Origin: Shewanella sp. 1CM18E | Lineage (GTDB): Bacteria > Pseudomonadota > Gammaproteobacteria > Enterobacterales > Shewanellaceae | Direction: 5' to 3' | Length of the DNA stretch: 64,000 nt | NCBI RefSeq assembly: GCF_023161665.1 | Contig: NZ_JALNTW010000007.1 | Coordinates: 1 to 64,000, forward strand | Shown: in pieces, positions 34,695 to 46,506 of the stretch | How positions within the stretch are numbered: position 1 is the stretch's first letter | Layout of the letters: each line of letters starts with the position of its first letter | The notes under the pieces: generated by a model | Told to the model about the DNA's origin: nothing | Seen by the model: the letters and a program-made list of their open reading frames with translations, nothing else | The model's database searches: none | Translations under genes and position numbers: made by a program

Positions 34695-34764
34695 TGAACG
34701 CGTGGGTAAGCTTTGATTATCTAAGAAAATGAGTGAACTAGCTAGCTATACCTAAGTTTTAGAT

Positions 34765-34794
34765 ATAAAAAAGCCTCCTAATGGAGGCTTTTAA
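34765..34794 (-). terminator. Terminator of the rpsA-ihfB unit
   Basis: AAGCCTCCTAATGGAGGCTT hairpin with a minus-strand T-run, 11 bp after the ihfB stop. Confidence 0.9.
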
Positions 34795-34805
34795 TACAAT
34801 GTAAA

Positions 34806-35093
34806 TTACGCGTTAACAGCGTCAACACGTTCGCGCAGTTCTTTGCCTGGCTTAAAGTGCGGTACGTACTTGCCTTCCAATTCAACTGATGTACCAGTCT
34901 TTGGGTTACGGCCAGTGCGTGGTGCACGATAATGAAGTGAGAAACTACCAAATCCACGGATCTCGATACGATCTCCAGTTTCTAATGTCTCGGCCATTTG
35001 CTCTAACATTTCTTTGATAGCGGCTTCCACTTCTTTCGCAGACAGCTGCGACTGCCTAGTGGCAAGTTTTTCGATTAGCTCGGATTTAGTCAT
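34806..35093 (-). CDS. ihfB: Integration host factor beta subunit
   Basis: A 95-aa nucleoid protein; with IHF-alpha it bends DNA sharply at specific sites. The sequence [11 protein letters not shown] at the start, [21 protein letters not shown] (arm with intercalating Pro) and [11 protein letters not shown] at the end are diagnostic. The ATG at 35093 is preceded by AGAGGG; the longer frame from 35129 adds 12 spurious residues. It follows rpsA by 73 bp as in E. coli. Confidence 0.97.
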   Translation of the reverse strand: MTKSELIEKLATRQSQLSAKEVEAAIKEMLEQMAETLETGDRIEIRGFGSFSLHYRAPRTGRNPKTGTSVELEGKYVPHFKPGKELRERVDAVNA

Positions 35094-35166
35094 CCTATAC
35101 CCTCTATTTATCAAGCCAAACACAGTCACCTTTTAGGGGCGCAAGCACCCCTGAACTTCAAGGCGA

Positions 35167-36834
35167 TTATTTACGAGCTGCTTTGAACGCTTCAGCCATT
35201 GCGCTGCTCATAGCAACGTCATCTTGCTTGTTCAAGCTAGCCATTGCTTCTTTCTCTTCAGCTTCATCCTTAGCACGGATAGATAGGCTGATGGTGCGGT
35301 TCTTACGATCTACACCCATGAACTTAGATTCAACTTTGTCACCTACAGAGTAAACTGTAGATGCATCTTCGATGCGCTCACGAGAGATATCTGAAACGCG
35401 AAGGTAACCTTCAACAGTCTCAGCTAGTTCAATTGTAACACCTTTTGCGTCAACTGCAGTAACAACACCATTTACTACAACACCTTTCTTCTTGTCAGCA
35501 AGGTATGCATTGAATGGATCGTCTTCAGTTTGCTTAACGCCTAAGCTGATACGCTCACGCTCTGGGTCTACTGAAAGAACTACAGCGTGGATTTCGTCGC
35601 CTTTCTTGTATTCAGCAACTGCGTCTTCGCCAGTACCGTTCCAAGAAATGTCAGAAAGGTGAACTAGACCGTCGATGCCGCCGTCAAGACCGATGAAGAT
35701 ACCGAAGTCAGTGATTGACTTGATCTTACCAGAAACCTTGTCGCCCTTGTTGAAACGCTCTGCGAAGTCATCCCATGGGTTAGTCTTACATTGCTTAAGA
35801 CCTAGAGAAATACGACGACGCTCTTCATCGATGTCTAGAACTAGAACTTCAACTTCATCACCTAGGTTAACAACCTTAGATGGGTGGATGTTCTTGTTAG
35901 TCCAATCCATTTCAGAAACGTGAACAAGACCTTCAACGCCTTCTTCGATTTCAACGAAACAACCGTAGTCAGTTAGGTTAGTTACGCGACCAGTTAAACG
36001 TGTGTTTTCTGGGTAGCGCTTGCTGATTTCTAACCATGGATCTTCGCCAAGTTGCTTAAGACCTAGTGATACGCGTGTACGCTCACGGTCATACTTAAGA
36101 ACTTTAACGTTGATTTCGTCACCAACATTAACGATTTCAGATGGGTGCTTAACACGCTTCCAAGCCATATCAGTGATATGTAGAAGACCGTCAACACCAC
36201 CAAGATCAACGAATGCACCGTAGTCAGTAAGGTTCTTAACGATACCTTTAACTGATTGACCTTCTTGAAGGTTCTCAAGAAGAGCATCACGCTCTGCGCT
36301 GCTTTCAGATTCGATAACTGCACGACGAGAAACAACAACGTTGTTACGCTTCTGGTCAAGCTTGATAACTTTGAATTCTAATTCTTTGTTTTCTAGGTGA
36401 GCTGTGTCGCGAACTGGGCGAACGTCAACTAGAGAACCTGGTAGGAATGCACGGATACCGTTTAATTCAACAGTGAAACCGCCTTTAACCTTACCATTGA
36501 TGATACCGATTACAGTTTCAGCATCTTCGTACGCTTTTTCTAGAACGATCCAAGCTTCGTGACGCTTAGCTTTCTCACGAGAAAGTTGAGTTTCACCGAA
36601 ACCATCTTCAACAGAGTCAAGAGCTACGTCAACTTCGTCGCCAACTGCGATTTCTAGAGCGCCTTGAGCGTTCTTGAACTGTTCAGCTGGGATTGGGCTT
36701 TCAGACTTAAGACCTGCGTCAACTAGTACCATACCGTTTTCGATGGCTACAACTACACCACGTACGATAGAACCAGGACGGAATTCAAGTTCATTAAGGG
36801 ATTGTTCAAATAGATCAGCAAAAGATTCAGTCAT
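35167..36834 (-). CDS. rpsA: 30S ribosomal protein S1
   Basis: 555 aa, usual length. Six S1 RNA-binding repeats are visible (for example [83 protein letters not shown] by position), binding mRNA to the ribosome. The leader carries a hairpin exposing an AGGA loop, compatible with S1 autoregulation. The cmk gene is 97 bp upstream. Confidence 0.98.
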   Translation of the reverse strand: MTESFADLFEQSLNELEFRPGSIVRGVVVAIENGMVLVDAGLKSESPIPAEQFKNAQGALEIAVGDEVDVALDSVEDGFGETQLSREKAKRHEAWIVLEKAYEDAETVIGIINGKVKGGFTVELNGIRAFLPGSLVDVRPVRDTAHLENKELEFKVIKLDQKRNNVVVSRRAVIESESSAERDALLENLQEGQSVKGIVKNLTDYGAFVDLGGVDGLLHITDMAWKRVKHPSEIVNVGDEINVKVLKYDRERTRVSLGLKQLGEDPWLEISKRYPENTRLTGRVTNLTDYGCFVEIEEGVEGLVHVSEMDWTNKNIHPSKVVNLGDEVEVLVLDIDEERRRISLGLKQCKTNPWDDFAERFNKGDKVSGKIKSITDFGIFIGLDGGIDGLVHLSDISWNGTGEDAVAEYKKGDEIHAVVLSVDPERERISLGVKQTEDDPFNAYLADKKKGVVVNGVVTAVDAKGVTIELAETVEGYLRVSDISRERIEDASTVYSVGDKVESKFMGVDRKNRTISLSIRAKDEAEEKEAMASLNKQDDVAMSSAMAEAFKAARK

Positions 36835-36858
36835 GTTTAAGTTACTTTCTTTAATAAA

Positions 36859-36880
36859 CCACGGACCATCCTGGACGTGG
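36859..36880 (-). promoter_or_regulatory. rpsA leader hairpin
   Basis: On the minus strand CCACG-TCCAGGATGGTC-CGTGG folds into a stem with GGA in the loop, about 25 nt upstream of the rpsA start. GGA-loop hairpins in the rpsA leader are used for S1 autogenous control in E. coli; the role here is inferred. Confidence 0.4.
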
Positions 36881-36931
36881 AGTCAGATTAATAATTCGTC
36901 TCATCCTTGAAACGAATAGTTAAGTACCTGC

Positions 36932-37624
36932 TTACGCCTGTACTTGGAGCTTTTTGTGAATATGTGCTATCGCGATTTCAAGCACATCTTCAATATTTAT
37001 ATTAGTCGTATCGATAACTAAAGCGTCTTCGGCAGGCACCAAAGGAGCGACACTACGATTCATATCGCGGTCGTCACGCTCTTTAATCTCAGACAAAAGT
37101 TGATCGATATTAACATCGAAGCCCTTGTCCTGCAACTGATTATAGCGTCTTTGGGCTCTTTCTTCCGCCGATGCGGTTAAATAAAGTTTTGCCGGTGTGG
37201 TTGGAAATACAACCGTGCCCATATCGCGTCCATCAGCAATCAAACCAGGTGCTTCGGCAAAAGCACGCTGACGACGTAATAAGGCTTCTCTCACACGAGG
37301 AAATGCTGCCACCTTAGAGGCCGCATTTGAGCATTCTTGGCTACGTATCGTTAATGATACATCTTCGCCTTCTAGTACAACTTTAATCCCTTTGCCTTCA
37401 CTGCTTGTAATAAATTGCACATCTAAATGCGCTGCAAGTAAAGTTAATGATTCTTCATTATCTAGCTCTACATTATGGTGAATAGCAGCTAAGGCTAATA
37501 CACGGTAGATCGCACCACTGTCTAATAACTTGTAGCCTAAACGCTCAGCAAGTAATTGACTAATAGTACCTTTTCCCGCACCGCTTGGGCCGTCAACAGT
37601 GACAACAGGCGCCCTTTCTGACAT
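36932..37624 (-). CDS. cmk: Cytidylate kinase
   Basis: Phosphorylates CMP and dCMP. The 230-aa form starts at the ATG at 37624, which has GGAGG five nt upstream; the longer frame from 37702 adds 26 residues without homology. The P-loop is GPSGAGKGT, followed by [20 protein letters not shown] and a late RDDRD lid motif. It is in the usual aroA-cmk-rpsA order. Confidence 0.96.
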   Translation of the reverse strand: MSERAPVVTVDGPSGAGKGTISQLLAERLGYKLLDSGAIYRVLALAAIHHNVELDNEESLTLLAAHLDVQFITSSEGKGIKVVLEGEDVSLTIRSQECSNAASKVAAFPRVREALLRRQRAFAEAPGLIADGRDMGTVVFPTTPAKLYLTASAEERAQRRYNQLQDKGFDVNIDQLLSEIKERDDRDMNRSVAPLVPAEDALVIDTTNINIEDVLEIAIAHIHKKLQVQA

Positions 37625-37746
37625 AAAATCCTCCACAAGAAATTCCATCTTCCTTGATATAACCGAAAAATGAGCGCGCGCATTATAAACCATGTAACGC
37701 AAGAAAGCGGCAAAAACTTCAAATAAACGGGAACTTGGTTCAGTAA

Positions 37747-37777
37747 TTCGTCAGGTTGTTAGACCCAACCTGACGAA
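37747..37777. repeat. Perfect 12-bp inverted repeat between aroA and cmk
   Basis: TTCGTCAGGTTG and CAACCTGACGAA with a 7-base loop. There is no T-run on either side, so it is not a typical terminator; it may be an mRNA stability element or attenuating structure between two cotranscribed genes. Confidence 0.6.
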
Positions 37778-37798
37778 GATGACACGCGAATAAAAGAT

Positions 37799-39085
37799 TT
37801 AGGCTGGTTGCGACAGTGCACTAAATTGATTGAAATAATCGGGGAAAGTCTTAGAAGTGCACTCAGGTTCATTAATCGTAATACCGCAATCTGCAAAGGC
37901 CATCATTGAGAAGCACATCGCCATGCGGTGGTCATTGTAGGTGTCAATCGCCGCAGTATTGAGGACTTCAGGTGGCGTAACGCTAATGTAGTCATGACCT
38001 TCATCAACAATTGCACCGACTTTTCTAAGTTCTGTTGCCATTGCAGCTAAGCGGTCAGTCTCTTTAATACGCCAGTTATAGATATTACGAATGTGGGTGG
38101 TGCCAGTTGCAAATAGTGCCGCTGTTGCAATGGTCATTGCTGCGTCGGGGATATGGTTCATATCTAAATCAACTGCGGTTAACTTGGCTTTACGAGCAAT
38201 AATGTAATCATCGCCCCACTCTATCTCGGCGCCCATTTGTTCAAGTACATCGGCAAATTTCACATCACCTTGGATAGAAAGCTTACCAACGCCAGTTACT
38301 TTAACTTCACCGCCTTGAATGGCACCTGCCGCAAGAAAGTAAGAAGCAGATGATGCATCACCTTCTACAAGGACTTTGCCCGGAGAAACATAACTTTGAC
38401 CTGCTTTAATGACAAAAGACTGATAATCGTTATTTTGAACCTTTACACCAAATTGGTTCATTAACGCCAAAGTAATATCAATATAAGGCTTAGAAACCAA
38501 CTCACCTTTGATTTTTATATTCACATCGCCTTGAGCAAGTGGCGCAACCATCAATAAAGCGGTGAGAAATTGACTAGACAAATCTCCTGCAATTTCAACA
38601 TCACCACCACTGAGACCCGTAGAAGTAATACTTAATGGAGGAAACCCCTCATTTTTAAGGTAAGTGACCTCTGCACCTAGTTGGCGCAGTGCATCGACTA
38701 AATCGCCAATTGGTCTTTCTTCCATGCGCGGTTCACCTGTTAACGTGAATTCGCCTTGGCCTAACGTTAGCGCCGCGCATAATGGACGCATTGCGGTACC
38801 CGCATTACCCAAAAATAAAGTCTGCGGCTCGAGGGCATTTAGTGGCCCTGCAAGTCCATCTAACTCACATACCGTATTATTTTCTGATAAACGATAATTT
38901 ACACCTAGCTGCTTTAATGACGCTAACATGTAGCGGATGTCATCAGAATCCAGCAGGTTGGTTAGTGTCGTGGTACCTTTTGCAAGGGTTGCCAATAATA
39001 ACGCTCGATTTGAAATACTTTTCGAACCAGGGATATTGATGGTTCCAGATACTTTACTTATTGGCTCTATGCGTAATTGATTCAT
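37799..39085 (-). CDS. aroA: 3-phosphoshikimate 1-carboxyvinyltransferase (EPSP synthase)
   Basis: A 428-aa chorismate-pathway enzyme. The N-terminal [27 protein letters not shown] loop (class I, with Gly at position 96 type, [11 protein letters not shown]) and a C-terminal [10 protein letters not shown] complete both signatures. Length is normal. Class I forms of this kind are usually glyphosate-sensitive. Confidence 0.97.
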   Translation of the reverse strand: MNQLRIEPISKVSGTINIPGSKSISNRALLLATLAKGTTTLTNLLDSDDIRYMLASLKQLGVNYRLSENNTVCELDGLAGPLNALEPQTLFLGNAGTAMRPLCAALTLGQGEFTLTGEPRMEERPIGDLVDALRQLGAEVTYLKNEGFPPLSITSTGLSGGDVEIAGDLSSQFLTALLMVAPLAQGDVNIKIKGELVSKPYIDITLALMNQFGVKVQNNDYQSFVIKAGQSYVSPGKVLVEGDASSASYFLAAGAIQGGEVKVTGVGKLSIQGDVKFADVLEQMGAEIEWGDDYIIARKAKLTAVDLDMNHIPDAAMTIATAALFATGTTHIRNIYNWRIKETDRLAAMATELRKVGAIVDEGHDYISVTPPEVLNTAAIDTYNDHRMAMCFSMMAFADCGITINEPECTSKTFPDYFNQFSALSQPA

Positions 39086-39521
39086 TGCGTACTTCTTATT
39101 ATGTCTGCAGGAGTCAAACTCGCCCGCGGGTTAACAGTAGATGTTCATGCTCGATGACTTGGCTAATTTGATGCTTTGAGCGTCAAACGTTAGATCACCA
39201 CGACAAAGTGATCGTCATTTCGCGTTTGTTTGAACTTCGTAGTAATAAAATTACTCATTGACGCGCAGGATTCAACACTTTTTTACTAAAACAGGCCTTT
39301 AATACACAAATTATGCTCAAGTTACGAAAATAACCAGTTCCGCCTTATGCATTGGTGAAGGTATTTCTAATGGCTTAGCGAGGTGGAATGATTCATTTCC
39401 AAAAAAATTCACAAGGAATATCCTCTGCAATGCTGTTCTTTATACGCTTTTTTACGTTACTCTAACTCAATAAAGATAAACGGCTAAACTATAGCCGAAT
39501 ACAAAAAAGGTAAATGGAGCC
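39086..39521. other. Gene-free divergent control region
   Basis: 436 bp between aroA and the aminotransferase gene. Contains a weak hairpin (GATCAC...GTGATC near 39190) and, just before the aminotransferase, CGGCTAAACTATAGCCG. No operator was recognised with confidence. Confidence 0.4.
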
Positions 39522-40715
39522 ATGTTCAACAAATTGACCGCTATGCCTGCCGATCCCATCCTAGGGTTGCTTACAAAATACCGCGAAGATCCTCATTCTC
39601 AAAAAGTTGACCTTGGTGTTGGCGTTTATAAAGATGAGTCAGGACATACGCCGATTCTCTCTTGTGTTAAGAAAGCAGAAAAATTTAGATTAGACACAGA
39701 GTCAACCAAAGTTTACATCGGGCCTACTGGTTCAGCTGATTTTAATAGATTAATGTCTGAGCTTGCATTTAGTCCTCAGCACCCTGCACTGCTAGCGAAT
39801 AGAGTACGCACTGTATCAACCCCTGGTGGAACAGGTGCATTAAGAGTCGCAGCTGATTTCATTAAACGTTGTAACCCTAACGCAACGCTTTGGGTGAGCG
39901 ACCCAACTTGGGCTAATCACACAGGGTTATTTGAAGCGGCAGGTATTAACGTTAAAACCTACCCTTATTATGATTACGACAGTAAATCATTAAAGTTTGA
40001 TGAAATGAAAGCTGCGCTAGCTTCAATCAGTGCAGATGACGTTGTATTACTGCACGCTTGTTGTCACAACCCGAGTGGAATGGACTTAACCAATGAACAA
40101 TGGGACGAAATCATTGCCATAACTGCTGCCCAAGGTTTTACGCCGTTAATAGACATGGCCTATCAAGGTTTTGGTGATGGCGTAGATGAAGACGCTTATG
40201 GCGTTCGCAATATGGCTGCTGCTGTAGAAACCATGATTTTATGTAGCTCATGCTCGAAAAACTTCGGTTTGTATCGTGAACGTATCGGCGCCTGTACCAT
40301 TATTGGTAAAGATGAAGCTCGTGCAGATATCGCATTTTCAGTATTGTTATATGTTGTACGTTGTATTTACTCTATGCCGCCAGCCCATGGCGCCGCTATT
40401 GTTGAAACCATTTTAGGCTCAGAAACATTAAAGCAAGAATGGTTAGCGGAGCTAAAAGAGATGCGAGAACGCATTAACGGCAACCGTGCCATGCTAGTAG
40501 CTAAACTTAAAGAAAAAGGTGTTCAGCAGAATTTTGACTTCATAGCTGAGCAAAAAGGCATGTTCTCATTCCTTGGAATAACCCCTACACAAGTTGCAGA
40601 GCTACAAGAGCATTATAGTGTGTATATGGTTGACTCTAGTCGAATTAGTATCGCAGGTATCGGCAATGGCAATGTTGATTATCTAGCAGAGTCTATCGCT
40701 AAAGTTATTTGTTAA
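39522..40715 (+). CDS. Aspartate/aromatic aminotransferase (PLP class I)
   Basis: A 397-aa pyridoxal-phosphate enzyme. The PLP Lys lies in SSCSKNFGLYRERIG, with HNPSGMD and DMAYQGFGDG upstream and the substrate Arg in the C terminus (SSRISIAGI). It is AspC/TyrB-like, and such enzymes in this order work on both aspartate and aromatic acids; which gene name applies cannot be decided here. It lies between aroA and serC, suiting aromatic and serine biosynthesis. Confidence 0.93.
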   Translation: MFNKLTAMPADPILGLLTKYREDPHSQKVDLGVGVYKDESGHTPILSCVKKAEKFRLDTESTKVYIGPTGSADFNRLMSELAFSPQHPALLANRVRTVSTPGGTGALRVAADFIKRCNPNATLWVSDPTWANHTGLFEAAGINVKTYPYYDYDSKSLKFDEMKAALASISADDVVLLHACCHNPSGMDLTNEQWDEIIAITAAQGFTPLIDMAYQGFGDGVDEDAYGVRNMAAAVETMILCSSCSKNFGLYRERIGACTIIGKDEARADIAFSVLLYVVRCIYSMPPAHGAAIVETILGSETLKQEWLAELKEMRERINGNRAMLVAKLKEKGVQQNFDFIAEQKGMFSFLGITPTQVAELQEHYSVYMVDSSRISIAGIGNGNVDYLAESIAKVIC

Positions 40716-40746
40716 CTACGCTTCAAAACAGCCTATTTGAGTAAAT

Positions 40747-40778
40747 AAAAAGCCGATACATCAAGTATCGGCTTTTTT
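40747..40778. terminator. Bidirectional terminator between aminotransferase and serC
   Basis: AAAAAGCCGATACATCAAGTATCGGCTTTTT, with A- and T-runs flanking, between convergent genes. Confidence 0.9.
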
Positions 40779-40819
40779 ATCAGCTTCTTTTTGCGATAAG
40801 CCTTTAAGACTCAAAAAGC

Positions 40820-41911
40820 TTAGGCGTTTTTAGCAGCAAACTCGGTCATAAATGTAACCAGCGCATCAACACCTTCTAACGGCATAGCGTTATAAATACT
40901 TGCACGCATACCACCAACCATACGGTGGCCTTTTAACGCCACTAACCCCGCGGCTTGAGCTTCTGCCAAGAACTTGCCATCAAGTTCTGAATTGGTCAGT
41001 TGAAACGTCACATTCATGCGGCTTCGATTTTGAGCAGCAACGCCGCTAACATAAAAATCTAATTCATCAATGCATGCATAAAGGCGCTTTGCTTTCTCGA
41101 TGTTGCGCTGTTCCATTTCTGCCACACCGCCAACACTTTTCAGCCAGCTAAACACTTCAGCGGCTAAATACCAAGCGAATGTTGGTGGCGTGTTGTACAT
41201 AGAGTCATTTTTAACCGCAAGACGGTAGTCCATAATCGAAGATTGCGGTAAACATGGCAAAGCCAATAAATCATCACGTACAATTACGATACTTAAACCT
41301 GAAGGACCAATGTTTTTTTGTGCCCCGGCGTAGATTAAACCAAATTGGCTTACGTCTATTTGACGCGACAAAATATTGGAAGACATATCGGCGATAACAG
41401 GCCAAGGGCTGTTTAAGTTGTCAAAAATTTCAATGCCATCAACCGTCTCGTTTGGACAGTAATGCACATAGCGATAGTCTTTATCGATTTGGCTCAGTTC
41501 AGGAATAGTAACTTGGCGCTTACCTGCTATGGTTTCAACGATGTTAATCGTGTCGATGTTATCCTTACCAGCTAATTTTTCAGCTTCTTCAACTGCAGCT
41601 TGGGACCAACTTCCATCAACTAAGTACAAAGCTTTACCATTATCACCGAGAAAGTTATTTACAACGGCAGAAAATTGGCCTCGACCGCCACCATGCATAA
41701 ACAAAACATGATAATTGTCAGGAATTTCCATCAACTGACGTAAATTCGATTCAGCTTCCTCGGTTAGCGCGATAAACTCTTTACTGCGATGACTAATTTC
41801 CATCACGGAAACACCTTGGTCATTCCAGTTTAATAATTCTTGCTGAGCCTTTTGCATTACAGCTTGGGGCAACATCGCAGGGCCGGCACAGAAATTAAAA
41901 ATCGCGCTCAC
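40820..41911 (-). CDS. serC: Phosphoserine aminotransferase
   Basis: A 363-aa PLP enzyme for serine (and pyridoxine) biosynthesis. Start [21 protein letters not shown], and the PLP Lys in [15 protein letters not shown] are all present; the C terminus [14 protein letters not shown] is diagnostic. Confidence 0.97.
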   Translation of the reverse strand: MSAIFNFCAGPAMLPQAVMQKAQQELLNWNDQGVSVMEISHRSKEFIALTEEAESNLRQLMEIPDNYHVLFMHGGGRGQFSAVVNNFLGDNGKALYLVDGSWSQAAVEEAEKLAGKDNIDTINIVETIAGKRQVTIPELSQIDKDYRYVHYCPNETVDGIEIFDNLNSPWPVIADMSSNILSRQIDVSQFGLIYAGAQKNIGPSGLSIVIVRDDLLALPCLPQSSIMDYRLAVKNDSMYNTPPTFAWYLAAEVFSWLKSVGGVAEMEQRNIEKAKRLYACIDELDFYVSGVAAQNRSRMNVTFQLTNSELDGKFLAEAQAAGLVALKGHRMVGGMRASIYNAMPLEGVDALVTFMTEFAAKNA

Positions 41912-42263
41912 ATTATTGTCCTTCTATTGTTATTAGTAGAAACACTAGGTTCTTATACTCTGTTTAGCAGTATATCCTAACTTCGCAGCTGTAAAAATAA
42001 AAAAATCAACCGAATGTTCTTAGACATCATCATGGTTAATAACATCTTTTTTATTTTTATATTAGCGATTGTTTTTGTTAAAATCCTGAAGTCTACGGCA
42101 TATGTAATACTTAAAACATATGTTCAGAATACTTGTTTAATTGAATCAATGATGGTTCGATTAAAGTAAAACAAATGACAGCAGATCTAAAATGGATTTG
42201 TTGCTACGCGCAAAGCGTAAAATACTCTAAACAGACCGTTTTAACGGCACATTGGATCTGTAC
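41912..42263. other. Gene-free divergent region
   Basis: 352 bp upstream of both serC and the hydrolase gene. It has two CATATG palindromes 14 bp apart near 42100 and is AT-rich; no known operator was recognised. Confidence 0.4.
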
Positions 42264-43415
42264 ATGTTTTTAAAACCTATGTTTGTGATCGGCGCATTAT
42301 CAATTAGCACTTGTTTATCCATTCATTCTGCCTTTGCTTCGCCTTATAAGCCCCTTGCCGACAACTTCAAACAGCAATTTCATCGCGAATTAAAAAACAA
42401 CAAAGTGCCCGGCGGCGCATTTGTTATTGTTGATGCTGATCAAGTGATTAAACTAAGTAGTTACGGTAAGCGCAGCAAAGGTAGCAGTAAAAATATTAAT
42501 GCTGATACTGTTTTTAGACTAGCTTCGGTTTCCAAGACATTTGCAGGAACCTTAGCGTCAATGTTAGTTGAAGAAAATAAGCTAGATTGGCAACAACCAA
42601 TTGTAAGATACTTACCAGAGTTTACGTTAGCAACAGAACGCCCCGCTAAGAGCATCAACCTTGGACATATTATTGGCCATAGCACGGGTTTAATGCCAAA
42701 CAGCTATGACAATCTAATTAATAGCAACGTAAAAATGGCAAAGATCATTGACAAATTTGACGAGCTTACACCTATCTGTAAACCAGGGGTTTGTTATGGC
42801 TATCAAAACGTTGCGTTTTCTTTTATTCAAACAGCCATTGAAAAGCAATCGCAGCAGAGTTATCCGCAGCTACTTGAAGAGCGGATCTTCGCCCCTCTGA
42901 ACATGAACACAGCCTCGATTGGTTATGATGCTTTTCAGCAAACTAAAAATCGTGCTGAGCCCCATGTAAAAACTAAACATGGATTTAAACAAGTTAAAGT
43001 AAAACCTAACTACTATCAATTGGGCCCTGCCGCCGGTGTCAATGCCAGTATCAGAGACATGTCTAAATGGCTTATAGCAAACTTAGGCCAACACCCTGAC
43101 GTATTGCCGCTGAGTGTCATTAGCGATGTCACGACACCTGGGGTTAAAACCACTAGAGAGTTGCGCCGCCGAGACTGGCGTCCGTATTTAGATAGTGCTC
43201 ATTATGGCAAAGGCTGGCGAGTGTACGAGTTTAACGGCAGGCCGTTAATCTATCATGCTGGTTGGGTTGCGGGTTACGTTGCTGAGATCTCTTATTCACC
43301 TGAGCTAAACATCGGTATGGCAATGCTACTCAATGGCGAGTCTAGAGTGATAGCTGAACTCAGCGCTAAATTTTGGCGTGATACATTTAAGCATGCAGAT
43401 AAGCTGGGCCAATAA
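42264..43415 (+). CDS. Beta-lactamase-fold serine hydrolase (class C / DD-peptidase-like)
   Basis: A 383-aa periplasmic protein from the ATG at 42264 with GGAT upstream; signal peptide ends AFA. Motifs: SVSK (nucleophile Ser88, Lys91), YQN (YGYQNVAFS) and HAG (YHAGWVAGY) in the KTG position. This family contains class C beta-lactamases, esterases and D-aminopeptidases. The third motif HxG rather than KTG argues against an ordinary AmpC. No ampR neighbour is present. Natural substrate unknown. Confidence 0.85.
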   Translation: MFLKPMFVIGALSISTCLSIHSAFASPYKPLADNFKQQFHRELKNNKVPGGAFVIVDADQVIKLSSYGKRSKGSSKNINADTVFRLASVSKTFAGTLASMLVEENKLDWQQPIVRYLPEFTLATERPAKSINLGHIIGHSTGLMPNSYDNLINSNVKMAKIIDKFDELTPICKPGVCYGYQNVAFSFIQTAIEKQSQQSYPQLLEERIFAPLNMNTASIGYDAFQQTKNRAEPHVKTKHGFKQVKVKPNYYQLGPAAGVNASIRDMSKWLIANLGQHPDVLPLSVISDVTTPGVKTTRELRRRDWRPYLDSAHYGKGWRVYEFNGRPLIYHAGWVAGYVAEISYSPELNIGMAMLLNGESRVIAELSAKFWRDTFKHADKLGQ

Positions 43416-43436
43416 TTCCACCATATTCTCGGTAAT

Positions 43437-43468
43437 AAAAAAGGATGCCATTTGGCATCCTTTTTTAT
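43437..43468. terminator. Bidirectional terminator between hydrolase gene and gyrA
   Basis: AAAAAAGGATGCCATTTGGCATCCTTTTTT perfect stem between convergent genes. Confidence 0.92.
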
Positions 43469-43497
43469 GTACTGGTTAATCAGTAAGTTAGTTACGA

Positions 43498-46215
43498 TTA
43501 ATCTTCAGTTTTAGGCGTTTCTTCGTTGTTAGCTTCTGTGCTATCAACATCAGTCGCTGCAACTGTAGCTGCAGTTTCTGCACCTTCAGTAATAATTGGA
43601 TTACCATCAGCATCTAATTCAGCTTCAGGAACCTGAATTTCATCGATACGTTGTAGTCCAACGACTTTCTCGTCTTCTGCGGTACGAATAATTGTCACAC
43701 CTTGAGTGTTACGGCCAATCGTTGATACACCTTCAGCAGGAGTACGAACTAGCGTGCCCTTGTTGCTGATAAGCATGATTTCGTCGTTTGAACCAACTTG
43801 AACAGCACCAACTACCGCGCCGTTACGCTCACTCACTTTAATTGATACCACACCTTTAGTACCACGGCTCTTCGCTGGGTACTCAGAAAGTTCTGTACGC
43901 TTACCGTAACCGTTTTCAGTCACGGTCAGGATTGCGCCTTCACCTTTAGGAACGATTAGCGAAACAACTGTTTGACCATCTTCTAGCTTGATACCACGAA
44001 CACCAGTAGCTGTACGTCCCATTGCGCGAAGTGCAATCACTTCTTCGCCAGTTTCAGGATCAATCTTAACTTCACCTGTTTCTGAGCTACGTGCTTTCTC
44101 GTTAAAGCGGACAACTTTACCTTCATTAGAGAACAGCATGATGTCGTCGTTACCATCGGTAATATCAACACCAATCAACTGATCGCCATCTTTCAGGTTA
44201 ACCGCAATAATACCGTTTGCACGTGGGTTGCTATACGCAGTTAGTGCTGTTTTCTTAACCGTACCGTGTGATGTTGCCATGATAATGTACTTATCTTCAG
44301 CATATTCACGTACAGGAAGAATCGCAGTAATACGCTCACCTTCTGCAAGAGGTAACAAGTTAACAATTGGACGACCACGAGCTGTGCGGCTAGCCAATGG
44401 TAACTGGTACACTTTAAGCCAGTACATCTTACCGAAGTCAGAGAAACACAAAATGGTATCGTGAGTATTCGCAACCAGTAGTTTTTCAACGAAATCTTCG
44501 TCTTTAACTTTAGTCGCTGCTTTACCTTTACCACCACGACGCTGCGCTTGGTAATCACTTAATGCTTGGTACTTAGCGTAACCTAGGTGCGACAATGTCA
44601 CTACAACGTCTTCTTCGTTGATCAGATCTTCAAGACTCATATCAACTTCGTTGGCGTTAATAACTGTACGACGCTCGTCACCGAAATTAGCTAGAACTTC
44701 TTCAAGTTCTTCTTTAATTACTTCCATCAAACGCTGTGGGCTGCCCAAGATGTGGAGTAGTTCAGCAATGATTTGTAGAAGTTCTTCGTATTCTGCAATG
44801 ATCTTATCGTGTTCTAAACCGGTTAAACGGTGTAGACGAAGTTCAAGAATTGCTTGTGCTTGCTGCTCAGTTAAGAAGTACTGCCCGTCACGAATACCGT
44901 ATTCTGGCTCTAACCACTCAGGACGCGCTGCGTCATCACCTGCTTTTTCAAGCATGCCTTTAACGTGGCCGAGTTCCCAACCTTGTGCAACAAGTTTAAC
45001 TTTTGCTTCAGCTGGGGTTGGAGAAGCTTTAATCAATGCAATAATTGGATCGATGTTAGCCAGTGCCACTGCTAATGCTTCAAGAATATGCGCACGTTCG
45101 CGAGCTTTACGTAGTTCAAATACGGTACGGCGAGTCACAACTTCACGACGGTGAAGAATAAAGCACTCTAGCATCTCTTTTAGGTTAAATAGTTTTGGCT
45201 GACCGTTAGTCAGAGCAACCATGTTAATACCAAAAGAACACTGCATTTGCGTTTGAGCATATAAATTGTTTAGAACAACTTCACCCACTTCGCCGCGCTT
45301 AATCTCGACCACGATACGCATACCGTCTTTATCAGACTCGTCGCGCAGGCCGCTAATACCTTCGATCTTTTTATCTTTAACAAGCTCAGCGATTTTTTCA
45401 ATCAAACGCGCCTTGTTAACTTGATATGGAATTTCGTGAACAATAATACGCTCACGGCCATTTTCTTCCTCGATCTCAGCGCGAGCACGCATTACAGCGC
45501 GACCACGGCCCGTCTTGTAAGCGTCAATAATGCCTTTACGGCCATTGATGATTGCTGCTGTTGGGAAGTCAGGACCTGGAATGTGTTCCATTAACTGTTC
45601 AATAGAAAGCGCTGGTTCTTCAATCAACGCTAAACAACCAGCAATCACTTCGCTTAAATTGTGCGGAGGAATGTTAGTTGCCATACCAACAGCGATACCT
45701 GACGAGCCATTCACTAAAAGTGCTGGAATACGGGTCGGTAATACTGCAGGAATAAATTCAGTACCATCATAGTTAGGTACAAAATCTACTGTTTCTTTTT
45801 CTAAGTCAGCAAGTAATTGATGCGCCACCTTGTCCATACGGATTTCGGTATAACGCATTGCCGCTGCCGCGTCGCCGTCAACAGAACCAAAGTTTCCTTG
45901 ACCGTCGATTAATGGATAGCGCATTGAGAATGGCTGAGCCAAACGAACAATAGTGTCATATACAGCAGTATCACCATGTGGGTGATATTTACCGATTACG
46001 TCACCAACAACACGAGCAGACTTTTTATAAGGCTTGTTCCAGTCGTTTTTTAATTCGCTCATGGCGAATAGTACGCGGCGGTGAACCGGCTTTAGACCGT
46101 CACGAACGTCCGGTAGCGCACGGCCAACGATTACGCTCATCGCGTAATCTAAGTATGAATTTTTTAATTCGTCTTCAATATTAATTGGTGTTATAGATGA
46201 AGCCAGATCAGTCAT
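43498..46215 (-). CDS. gyrA: DNA gyrase subunit A
   Basis: A 905-aa subunit carrying the DNA-cleaving Tyr122 (AAAMRYTE). The N-terminal winged-helix/tower region is followed by a six-blade beta-pinwheel with GyrA box (QRRGGKG). The quinolone pocket has Thr83 and Asp87 (GDTAVYD); Thr83 is found in wild-type P. aeruginosa, so it is natural variation rather than a resistance change. The C-terminal tail is acidic ([11 protein letters not shown]...EETPKTED). It is divergent from ubiG. Confidence 0.98.
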   Translation of the reverse strand: MTDLASSITPINIEDELKNSYLDYAMSVIVGRALPDVRDGLKPVHRRVLFAMSELKNDWNKPYKKSARVVGDVIGKYHPHGDTAVYDTIVRLAQPFSMRYPLIDGQGNFGSVDGDAAAAMRYTEIRMDKVAHQLLADLEKETVDFVPNYDGTEFIPAVLPTRIPALLVNGSSGIAVGMATNIPPHNLSEVIAGCLALIEEPALSIEQLMEHIPGPDFPTAAIINGRKGIIDAYKTGRGRAVMRARAEIEEENGRERIIVHEIPYQVNKARLIEKIAELVKDKKIEGISGLRDESDKDGMRIVVEIKRGEVGEVVLNNLYAQTQMQCSFGINMVALTNGQPKLFNLKEMLECFILHRREVVTRRTVFELRKARERAHILEALAVALANIDPIIALIKASPTPAEAKVKLVAQGWELGHVKGMLEKAGDDAARPEWLEPEYGIRDGQYFLTEQQAQAILELRLHRLTGLEHDKIIAEYEELLQIIAELLHILGSPQRLMEVIKEELEEVLANFGDERRTVINANEVDMSLEDLINEEDVVVTLSHLGYAKYQALSDYQAQRRGGKGKAATKVKDEDFVEKLLVANTHDTILCFSDFGKMYWLKVYQLPLASRTARGRPIVNLLPLAEGERITAILPVREYAEDKYIIMATSHGTVKKTALTAYSNPRANGIIAVNLKDGDQLIGVDITDGNDDIMLFSNEGKVVRFNEKARSSETGEVKIDPETGEEVIALRAMGRTATGVRGIKLEDGQTVVSLIVPKGEGAILTVTENGYGKRTELSEYPAKSRGTKGVVSIKVSERNGAVVGAVQVGSNDEIMLISNKGTLVRTPAEGVSTIGRNTQGVTIIRTAEDEKVVGLQRIDEIQVPEAELDADGNPIITEGAETAATVAATDVDSTEANNEETPKTED

Positions 46216-46506
46216 AAACTGCTCGATCCCCTGAAATTTAGCGAGCTATTCCTATTTCCTAGAATAGCGAAGCTTGAAAACGTGATTTGGCATTCTAACA
46301 CAGTTATTTGATGGCGCTAGACCCAAATATCGATTCATTTTAAATAAGCTAAAAAAGCCAAATCACTTGATTAAAATCAAGGCATAGGCGCATTAATTGT
46401 CCACTTTGTTCAATAAGTAACAAACGGCTACATAACTGCTTTGTTTCTTAGCGCTAATCATTATAATGTGGCCAAAAGACGGATTTGTCGCTCAGAGGTA
46501 ATTTAC

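Noticed and set aside
42264-43415. Acquired class C beta-lactamase (resistance gene)
   Set aside because: HAG rather than KTG third motif and no ampR; a chromosomal hydrolase of unknown substrate is more likely.
44618-45154. 178-codon plus-strand frame inside gyrA
   Set aside because: Antisense shadow; Ser/Arg-rich low-complexity product and gyrA is certain on the other strand.
43498-46215. Quinolone-resistance mutation at GyrA Thr83
   Set aside because: Thr at this position is normal in several wild-type gammaproteobacteria.
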